From Acidobacteria bacterium 13_1_20CM_3_53_8 (lineage in GTDB: Bacteria; Acidobacteriota; Blastocatellia; Pyrinomonadales; Pyrinomonadaceae): 46,722 nt of DNA. The position numbers were made by a program, and so were the translations under genes. Positions 40,548 through 46,722 of the stretch are shown one piece after another. The notes under the pieces are model-generated. The model saw only the letters and a list, made by a program, of their open reading frames with translations, did no database searches and was not told the DNA's origin. Numbering within the stretch: the first letter of the stretch is position 1; each line of letters begins with the position of its first letter. Where the stretch lies: the NCBI GenBank assembly GCA_001920415.1, contig MNJR01000093.1:44479-91200 (forward strand). Reading direction: 5' to 3'.

Positions 40548-42227
40548 ATGCGCGTTCTCCCATTAAATGTATCAGTTGAGGATCGTATGATCTGTCTGAT
40601 GAGGCTAATTCTGGCCTCGTCGGCGCTGCTCATCATCTACATAGACCCCGCAGAGCCTGATCGCTATGTGGGGATCACTTATGGCGCGCTCGTCCTCTAC
40701 ACAATCTACAGCGCAGCCCTCTACATCATCTCGGTACGCTGGAATTCGCTCCTGGGCGCTTTCCGGCAGTGGTCGCACTGGGTGGACGTAGCGTGGTACT
40801 TGCTCTTTATAGCCCTCAGCAGTGGGACAAACAGCCTCTTCTTTTTCTTCTTCTTCTTTCCGATTCTTGTGGCCTCTTTCAGGCATGGATTCAAGTCCGG
40901 CCTCAGCGTAAGCGTCGTCTCCACCGTGTTCTTCATCGTCGTCGGCTACGCCGCAGCGCCCGGCGGATCAAAGTTTGAATTGAACCGCTTCCTGCTGCGA
41001 CCGATTTACCTGCTCGTCCTGAGTTACATGATGGCTTACTGGGGCGGTTTCGAGATTATGCTTAAGCGCAGGCTCGCGCTCCTCAAAGAAGTTATGACGC
41101 TCTCAAACCCGCGCTTCGGAATTAGCCGTACAATAGGCTCGATAATGAAGCGCCTGTGCGAATTTTATGATGCAGACCACTGCTTGGTCATTTCGCATGA
41201 TGAATCCTCGGACGGATACATTATGCGTCGCGTTGACAGATGGGACGACGGTGAAGCCACGCGACCCGAACCGTTAGCGCCGGAACTCGCGCGGCTGCTT
41301 CTCTCCATCCCGCAAGAGAGCGCTATTATTTACAAGCGCGCGCGCGACAAGTGGATGGGCAGAGGCTCAGGCTACTACGCGTATGATACCGAAAAGTGCG
41401 AGCGAGTGATGGGAGGAACAGACGCGTGCGAATTGCTGGCGACGACCCTCGACGCAGAATCTTTCATCACTGTGCCGCTACGCTACCGCGACCAAATAAT
41501 AGGGCGGCTTTATCTAGCCTCACGCCATGCCGCGTTCAACGAATCGGATGTAGACTTCCTTTTACATGTCATAGAGCAAGTCGTCCCCATTATTGACAAC
41601 ATACGCCTGGTTGACCATCTGGCTTCGGACGCCGCGCGAGAAGAGCGCCAGAAGATAGCGCGCGACATTCACGATAGCGTCGTACAGCCTTACATAGGGC
41701 TGCAACTCGGGCTGGCCGCAATAAACGAGAAACTCTCCGTAGGCGGCTTTAATATCAGGAACGATGTCGCGCGCCTGTTCGATTTGACGAACACAGAGAT
41801 TGCGGAGATGCGCAGCTATATTAAAGGGCTGCGCGGCGAGGATAATAAAGTTGAATCAAGCCTGCTCCTGGCTGTGCGCCGCTACGCGGCAAAACTCTCT
41901 GAGGCAACGGGTCTTCCCATTGAAGTCGAAGCACCTGCGACGGGGATTCATATTAATGACCGGCTCGCCGCCGAAGCGTTTCAGATGGTGACCGAAGGCT
42001 TGAGTAACATCAGACGGCACACGCGTTCCAAGAGCGCGCGGCTGGGCTTTAACTTCACGGAGGAGCATTTCTTGATTGAGATAGAGAACGTAGTGGAGAG
42101 TGCTGGCGCGACCAATCCCTTTACGCCGCGCTCTATCATGGGACGCGCCGAAGCGCTCGGCGGTCAGGCGCGCGTCGAGCGAAAAGAGAGCGGCGCGACG
42201 CTTATACTGATTGAAATCCCACTCTGA
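40548..42227 (+). CDS. NarX-like sensor histidine kinase (HisKA_3) with membrane and GAF domains
   Basis: The 559-residue protein has about six N-terminal membrane spans (15-175) including a run of seven Phe at 98-104. A GAF-like domain follows (about 185-350, e.g. SFITVPLRYRDQIIGRLYLA). The HisKA_3 dimerisation helix has phospho-acceptor His375 in EERQKIARDIHDSVVQPYIG, and the HATPase domain has MVTEGLSNIRRHTRSKSARL and a late glycine-rich IMGRAEALGGQARV. It phosphorylates the response regulator starting 25 nt downstream. The signal is unknown; membrane and GAF inputs suggest small-molecule sensing. Met14 (40587, with GAGGA before it) is an alternative start. Confidence 0.9.
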   Translation: MRVLPLNVSVEDRMICLMRLILASSALLIIYIDPAEPDRYVGITYGALVLYTIYSAALYIISVRWNSLLGAFRQWSHWVDVAWYLLFIALSSGTNSLFFFFFFFPILVASFRHGFKSGLSVSVVSTVFFIVVGYAAAPGGSKFELNRFLLRPIYLLVLSYMMAYWGGFEIMLKRRLALLKEVMTLSNPRFGISRTIGSIMKRLCEFYDADHCLVISHDESSDGYIMRRVDRWDDGEATRPEPLAPELARLLLSIPQESAIIYKRARDKWMGRGSGYYAYDTEKCERVMGGTDACELLATTLDAESFITVPLRYRDQIIGRLYLASRHAAFNESDVDFLLHVIEQVVPIIDNIRLVDHLASDAAREERQKIARDIHDSVVQPYIGLQLGLAAINEKLSVGGFNIRNDVARLFDLTNTEIAEMRSYIKGLRGEDNKVESSLLLAVRRYAAKLSEATGLPIEVEAPATGIHINDRLAAEAFQMVTEGLSNIRRHTRSKSARLGFNFTEEHFLIEIENVVESAGATNPFTPRSIMGRAEALGGQARVERKESGATLILIEIPL

Positions 42228-42252
42228 CAAGGACGTAGAAGCGGAAGGTCTC

Positions 42253-42963
42253 ATGCTCCCACAAGAGACAAAACCCATACGCATCTTGCTCGTTGACGAT
42301 CAAAGAAGCATACGTGAAGGCTACAGAATGCTTCTTGAAGTCCAACCTGACATAAAAGTTGTGGCCGAGACCGGGAGAAGCGACGAGGCACTGGAGTTGG
42401 CCTCGCGCGAGGCCGTTGACATCATTCTGCTTGACCTTGACCTGGGCGCTCAAAGTCCTGAGAGCGGGTTGGACATTATTACGAAACTGAGGGCTGCCAA
42501 TACGGAAGCTCTCATACTCATACTGACCGGAGCCTCCGATCTTGAAACGCATCAGGAGGCCGCCAGGCGCGGAGCTATGGGTCTGGTCAACAAGGATCAG
42601 TCGTTTCAATTCATAGTCAAGGCCATCAGAAAAGTTCACGCCGGAGAGGCATGGTTCGACCGCGCGCTATTCGGCGCTATTCTGACGGAAAGGGGCGACG
42701 CGGCGCGCAAGGCAGAAAACCCCGAAGTCATAAAGATAGCCTCGCTCACCGAGCGCGAGTTGGAGATCATTAAGCTGGTAGGCCACGGCCTGAAGAACAA
42801 GGAGATAGGACAGCAGCTTAATCCTCACATAGGCGAGACGACCGTGCGCAACCACCTGAACACCATCTTCAACAAGCTGGAAATCAAGGGTGGACGGTTC
42901 GAGTTGCTCATCTACGCCTACCGCCACGGACTTGCCTCTCCTCCTATACTGGAAAACAACTGA
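42253..42963 (+). CDS. NarL/FixJ-family response regulator
   Basis: The ATG at 42253, with GGAAGG just upstream, gives 236 residues. An in-frame TTG at 42211 would overlap the kinase. The receiver domain has acidic residues D15/D16 in ILLVDDQRS and the phospho-acceptor D61 in IILLDLDLG. The C-terminal LuxR-type helix-turn-helix is LTERELEIIKLVGHGLKNKE followed by IGETTVRNHLNTIFNKL. It is paired with the upstream HisKA_3 kinase, whose class normally partners this regulator class. Target genes are unknown; the PilZ protein downstream may share its transcript. Confidence 0.92.
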   Translation: MLPQETKPIRILLVDDQRSIREGYRMLLEVQPDIKVVAETGRSDEALELASREAVDIILLDLDLGAQSPESGLDIITKLRAANTEALILILTGASDLETHQEAARRGAMGLVNKDQSFQFIVKAIRKVHAGEAWFDRALFGAILTERGDAARKAENPEVIKIASLTERELEIIKLVGHGLKNKEIGQQLNPHIGETTVRNHLNTIFNKLEIKGGRFELLIYAYRHGLASPPILENN

Positions 42964-42965
42964 TC

Positions 42966-43066
42966 CAATTGCGGATTGCGGAATATTAAGGATTGATTCA
43001 TTGGTTCATTGGCTCATTGAATCAATGAATCAATCTATTAAATCCGCATTCCGCAATCCGCAATTG
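42966..43066. repeat. CAATTGCGGATTGCGGAAT-word hairpin (family D)
   Basis: CAATTGCGGATTGCGGAA, GATTGATTCATTG and related words at 42966-43003 pair with inverted words at 43023-43066 ending CAATCCGCAATTG. It begins 3 nt after the response regulator stop. The GCGGATTGCGG words also occur at 17789-17815. Confidence 0.82.
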
Positions 43067-43198
43067 AGTAGGTTGGTACAAATGTACTACTGCGCGGGTA
43101 ACAGTTATCACCTCAAGAAAGGGACTACCTTCTCATGCGCCAGAGCGGAGCGTTCATGTATCTTGCGACTATTAAAGTCGGCAAGAAAAGAGTGGAAT

Positions 43199-43579
43199 AT
43201 GCTCACCCCCATGACAGAGATCATTGAAGAGAGGTTTGCTGACCAGAATTCGTTGACAATCTACGCGGACGAGCGACGCTCTCATCCACGCGTGCAGATT
43301 CGCTTCCCCGCCACTGTCAAAGGCGTGGACGCAAACGGCAAGGCTTTTGAGACCGAGACCTTGCTGAAAGACTTGAGCGTCAACGGTCTTTTCTTGAAAT
43401 TGGAGCAGCAAGTCAGCGAGGGCGTAGAGGTTTGGGTCACCATCCAACTTGCGCTCGGCCCGACCACTGGCTTACGCGTACCGCGTGTGGTCGTACGTGG
43501 CTTCACCAAGCGAGCCGAACCACAGCCAGATGGCAAGACCGGACTGGCCGTCTCAATCACTCATCACAAATTTCTCTAA
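43199..43579 (+). CDS. PilZ-domain protein
   Basis: From the ATG at 43199 the protein has 126 residues. ERRSHPRVQIRFPATVKG gives the RxxxR part and LLKDLSVNGLFLKL the D/NxSxxG part of the PilZ c-di-GMP site. The C-terminal strand VVVRGFTKR fits the barrel. Single-domain PilZ proteins act as c-di-GMP-dependent adaptors in motility, exopolysaccharide or secretion. The frame stays open upstream to 42890 across the hairpin and into the regulator gene; that part has no domain and is not included, though ATG 43082 cannot be excluded. Confidence 0.82.
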   Translation: MLTPMTEIIEERFADQNSLTIYADERRSHPRVQIRFPATVKGVDANGKAFETETLLKDLSVNGLFLKLEQQVSEGVEVWVTIQLALGPTTGLRVPRVVVRGFTKRAEPQPDGKTGLAVSITHHKFL

Positions 43580-43680
43580 GAGCTTAAGCTCCAGAGAATC
43601 CGCTTAAGGCAATCATTATCCGAAAGATTTCCGAAAGCTGACCCAGATAACCTAACAGTAGCTAGAAAGGATCGCCCCCT

Positions 43681-45684
43681 ATGAGAACGAACTCCTCCCC
43701 CGATTCAACCTTTGTCAGTAGTGTCCTAAGCAGATTGCATCTCACGAGCGCACGTGCACGTCTCGCAGCACTGTTCGCGCTCGTTATCTTGGCAAGCACC
43801 GTAGCTCTCTCATCTACCTCTTCAGCGAGTTCGGTGATAGGCAAGCTCTTTGGCGCCTCCCCTAAGGCTACCCAGTCTGTCAAACACAGGAACGGCGGCG
43901 CGCCTGCTGCCAATAGCGCGGGCGCTATGTTGGCAAACATAGCGGCGAGCGCTTCTCTCAGTATCGCGCGCCATGGACATACGGCAACCCGGCTTGACAG
44001 CACACATGTGCTGATCGCAGGCGGCGACGCGAGCGGAACTGCAGAAATCTTCGATTCGAGCAGTGGCACATTCTACGCGACGGGCAGCATGAGCATTCCC
44101 AGGACTGACGCGGCGGCTGTCAGCCTTGGGGACGGGCGAGTGCTCATATCGGGCGGGCAGAGCAACGGCGAGGCAGTAGCCTCCGCAGAGATATATGACC
44201 CGGCAAGCGGCACCTTCAGCAATGCTCCTGACATGAGCACGGCACGTGCGGGGCACAGTGCTACGGCTCTCTCGGGCGGCAGCATTCTGATGGCGGGCGG
44301 CGACGCCGATGGCAGCGCGGAGATTTATATCCTGTCTTCGAACAACGGCGACATAGGTGGGGCACGCTCCAAGCGAGCCGTTTATCCTATGGACGCGGCT
44401 CGCTTCGGGCACTCGGCGGCTCTTATGCTGGACGGTAAGGTCTTGATAGTCGGCGGACGTGACGCCGACGGCAATGCCCTCTCTTCGGGCGAGGTTTTTG
44501 ATTCCGGGAAGCAAAGGTTCTTTGCAGCGGGCGAGATGCAGGATGCGCGCGTGCGCGCCACGATGCACGTGCTGTTCGACGGTAAGGTTCAGATCATAGG
44601 CGGCAACGACCATCGCTCGATGGAGCTTTACGACCCGGCAGTGGGCAACTTCGGCGGGCACGCACATCTGCCGCCCGACGGTGATGAGCACGCCAACCTA
44701 ATCAACCAGATCATGAATACGCCGTCTCGCGCGGCGCTCTTCAACAGCGGGCAGACCATAACGGAGATTCCCTCCGCGGGTCAGGCGCTGGTCGCAGGCG
44801 GCGTTGACGGCAACGGCAACCCAAGCAACTCTGCATCCATTTACAATAGCTCTCCCGCAAGCGTAACGACTGACAGGCTCGACTACGCGCCGGGCACGCC
44901 CGTACATGTCTCCGGGCGTGGCTTCCAGGCGTACGAGTCGGTCACCGTAATGCTGCACGAAGACCCGCATATTGATACCGAGAATCCGCATACTTTTAAT
45001 GTCCAGGCCGATGCAGAAGGTAGCTTCGAGTTTTCAGAGTATGCGCCTGAGGACGCAGATGTTGGCGTGACCTACGTTCTGGCCGCGGTGGGTCAGACTT
45101 CCGGTCGGGCAGCGCAAACTACGTTTACTGACGGCAATCTAAAAGTCATAGTACTGCCGGCCCCGGCGTCAGGGACTAGTCCTGACCTCTTCGCCACCGT
45201 TACTGCTGTGAGCTACTCCACACTCGACTGTGCTACTGGCGGCGGTACCGTGACCGGCACGACCACCGTCAATGTTGATAATAAGCAGAGCGGTGGTGGC
45301 ACTATTGTTACCTCTGGTAATAACAGTTCCGCGCTAATTACAGCTTCCGCTACATCGGGCACGGCTCAGGGGCTAACCAACGGTCCTGCATTCAAAGCGT
45401 GGTACGCCGCCATTGGCGGGACGCCGACCACCAACGCCTCAGTCTGCGTTAACTTCACGAGCTCAAGCACCCAGACTTGGTACGCGGCCTACGGCGGCCC
45501 GACCAAGTTGGTCTTTATCAATCTACCAAGGACTACGGTTGTAAACCAGTGCAGCGGTTCGCTACAGATCCAAGCACTGGAACTTTCTACAGCGATAGCA
45601 ACTGCACCACGCCGATTACCAGCACGCCTATCGCCGCGACCGGAAATACCACGTCCCTGTTCTACTATAGGGACAACACCGTAG
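43681..45684 (+). CDS. Secreted Kelch-repeat/Ig-like surface protein, first part (frame ends early)
   Basis: The frame gives 667 residues. The N-terminal signal/anchor is ARLAALFALVILASTVALSS. Kelch-type repeats then span about 95-400 (RHGHTATRLDSTHVLIAGGD, GDGRVLISGGQSNGE, DGKVLIVGGRDADGNA), each with the GG doublet and a downstream EIYDP or equivalent. Ig-like/filament-type domains begin near 400 (TDRLDYAPGTPVHVSGRGFQ). The last about 35 residues before the stop are Arg/Pro-rich and out of character, whereas the same region in another frame continues a normal Ig-like sequence. I therefore read the stop at 45682 (TAG) as the result of a frameshift. AAAGGA upstream supports the start. Confidence 0.82.
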   Translation: MRTNSSPDSTFVSSVLSRLHLTSARARLAALFALVILASTVALSSTSSASSVIGKLFGASPKATQSVKHRNGGAPAANSAGAMLANIAASASLSIARHGHTATRLDSTHVLIAGGDASGTAEIFDSSSGTFYATGSMSIPRTDAAAVSLGDGRVLISGGQSNGEAVASAEIYDPASGTFSNAPDMSTARAGHSATALSGGSILMAGGDADGSAEIYILSSNNGDIGGARSKRAVYPMDAARFGHSAALMLDGKVLIVGGRDADGNALSSGEVFDSGKQRFFAAGEMQDARVRATMHVLFDGKVQIIGGNDHRSMELYDPAVGNFGGHAHLPPDGDEHANLINQIMNTPSRAALFNSGQTITEIPSAGQALVAGGVDGNGNPSNSASIYNSSPASVTTDRLDYAPGTPVHVSGRGFQAYESVTVMLHEDPHIDTENPHTFNVQADAEGSFEFSEYAPEDADVGVTYVLAAVGQTSGRAAQTTFTDGNLKVIVLPAPASGTSPDLFATVTAVSYSTLDCATGGGTVTGTTTVNVDNKQSGGGTIVTSGNNSSALITASATSGTAQGLTNGPAFKAWYAAIGGTPTTNASVCVNFTSSSTQTWYAAYGGPTKLVFINLPRTTVVNQCSGSLQIQALELSTAIATAPRRLPARLSPRPEIPRPCSTIGTTP

Positions 45685-46722
45685 GCGCTCCTCTCCTCAA
45701 GGGGCACGGCGACCAGACTTCACTGACTGACGCCACCCAGGCCACGACCATAATAGCCTCCTGCGTCCCGCCCAGCGGCATCAGCATCAGTGGCGGCGGC
45801 CCCTACAAGGTTGGGGACTCGTTGACCCTTACGGCCAACGTGACCGCTGGTACACTGCCTCTTACCTACACATGGAAGAAAGGCAGCACTACCATCGCTA
45901 CCCACACCAACGTCAACTCGCTCAGCGACACGTACACCATCAACTCGCTCGTAAGTGGGGATGCAGGTACATACACGGTACAGGTTTCCAACAGTTGCGG
46001 CACGGGCATCGCCTCGGACAACAGCACCAGTGTGACCGTTAGTCTGCGATTGGCTTCCATCGCCGTGAGCTTCGCTTCAAACCCAATTACCTACGGCGGC
46101 AACACTTCGGCTACGGCCACTGTTACTGATACCGACACCGGTACGAAAATTACCCCTAGCGGTACAGTGACCTTCAGCAGCGACAGCAGCGACAGCTTCT
46201 CCAGCACAACTTGCTCTCTAGTGGCGGGCGTGCTGGGCACAGCCACGTGCAGCGTCACGGTGACGCCAACGCACGCCAGCATTCACAACATCAGCGCCGG
46301 TTGGCCGGGCGATAGTTCGCACAGCGCGCCTTCTAACGGGAGCAGCCCACTGACGGTTAATCCGAAGACTGTAACGGCGTCTGTGACAGCGACGAATAAG
46401 ACGTATGACGGCAACAATTCGGCTACGATTAATAGCTGCGCTCTGAGCGGCGTGATTAATAGCGATGTCGTGACCTGCTCGGCGGCGGGTCCGAACACGT
46501 TCGACAACAAGAACGTGGGTACGGGCAAGACTGTGACGGCAACGAACATCAGTCTAGGCGGCGCGAATTCGGGCAATTACACGCTCAGTTCGACCTCCGC
46601 CGCGACCACAGCCAACATCACTGCGCTGCATATCACTGGCAGCTTCACGGCCAGCAACAAAGTGTATGACGGTAACAACTCAGCCACAGTGCTGACCCGC
46701 TCACTCAGCGGTGCAATCGGCG
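45552..46722 (+). CDS. Continuation of the Kelch/Ig surface protein in another frame, with MBG/YDG repeats; runs off the window
   Basis: From about 45570 the frame beginning at 45552 encodes normal surface-protein sequence to the window end without a stop. STGTFYSDSNCTTPITSTPI is an Ig-like strand set, then an immunoglobulin I-set-like module (GTYTVQVSNSCGTGIAS), a big-Ig module (ITYGGNTSATATVTDTDTG), and at least one full MBG/YDG repeat (ATNKTYDGNNSATINSCALS) followed by the start of another (TASNKVYDGNNSATVLT). It lacks its own start and joins the preceding frame near 45555-45580. A short segment may be missing there as well as the frame change. Either a sequencing or assembly error or a real inactivating mutation would explain it. 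Confidence 0.7.

Noticed and set aside
42890-43198. Extended PilZ frame reaching into the response regulator gene
   Set aside because: The extra N-terminal part would translate the regulator's 3' end in another frame and the hairpin repeat, with no domain similarity.
43681-45684. The stop in the Kelch protein as a selenocysteine or programmed readthrough site
   Set aside because: The stop is TAG, and normal sequence continues in a different frame, not after the stop in the same frame.

Overview
The window reads as a chromosomal segment of a moderately GC-rich soil-type bacterium, most likely an acidobacterium (Blastocatellia/subdivision 4 is my best guess). This rests on protein style (an N-terminal-sensor Ser/Thr kinase, Kelch/MBG surface proteins, a GtHNL-type cupin, a TPR exoprotein) and on dense hairpin-forming repeats between genes. 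No rRNA, phage or complete insertion sequence is visible. The taxonomy is inference and was not searched.

Layout. 1-1.6 kb: end of a YqjD/YqjE-like membrane stress operon. 1.7-2.3 kb: MazF/ribbon-helix-helix toxin-antitoxin pair. 2.4-4.9 kb: FdhF/YdeP-type molybdopterin oxidoreductase. 5.2-8.4 kb: lipid kinase, metallophosphoesterase and a secreted TPR protein. 8.5-14.3 kb (minus strand): secreted M28 peptidase, topA and dprA. 14.37-14.47 kb: a selenocysteine tRNA.

14.7-26.8 kb is an aromatic-CoA catabolic block on the plus strand. It begins with boxC and boxB (benzoyl-CoA dihydrodiol lyase and benzoyl-CoA epoxidase), a TetR regulator, an ankyrin lipoprotein and a crotonase. It continues with a PaaG-like crotonase, an SDR dehydrogenase, a RidA-family protein, a third crotonase, an acyl-CoA dehydrogenase, two small proteins and a flavin monooxygenase. 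The monooxygenase matches only the hydroxylase half of 2-aminobenzoyl-CoA monooxygenase/reductase or salicylyl-CoA 5-hydroxylase. A secreted S41-like protease (minus) and an aldo/keto reductase, cupin and membrane-protein island (28.5-30.6 kb) follow. Then come a stand-alone Old Yellow Enzyme (minus), a sensor Ser/Thr kinase, kynureninase, tryptophan 2,3-dioxygenase overlapping an aryl-CoA ligase by 4 nt, and a 4HBT thioesterase. Read together, 20-40 kb looks like tryptophan -> kynurenine -> anthranilate -> anthraniloyl-CoA -> ring hydroxylation/reduction -> beta-oxidation, next to a partial box pathway. BoxA, the box semialdehyde dehydrogenase, kynurenine formamidase and a thiolase are not in the window.

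40.5-43.6 kb carries a NarX/NarL-like two-component pair and a PilZ protein. 43.7 kb to the end is a large secreted Kelch/Ig/MBG repeat protein with an apparent frameshift, running off the edge.

The most unusual non-coding signal is that most gaps inside and around the catabolic block hold an AT-rich inverted repeat. Its arms are built from short reiterated words. At least four word families recur at distant sites, and some arms encode the first or last residues of the adjoining protein.
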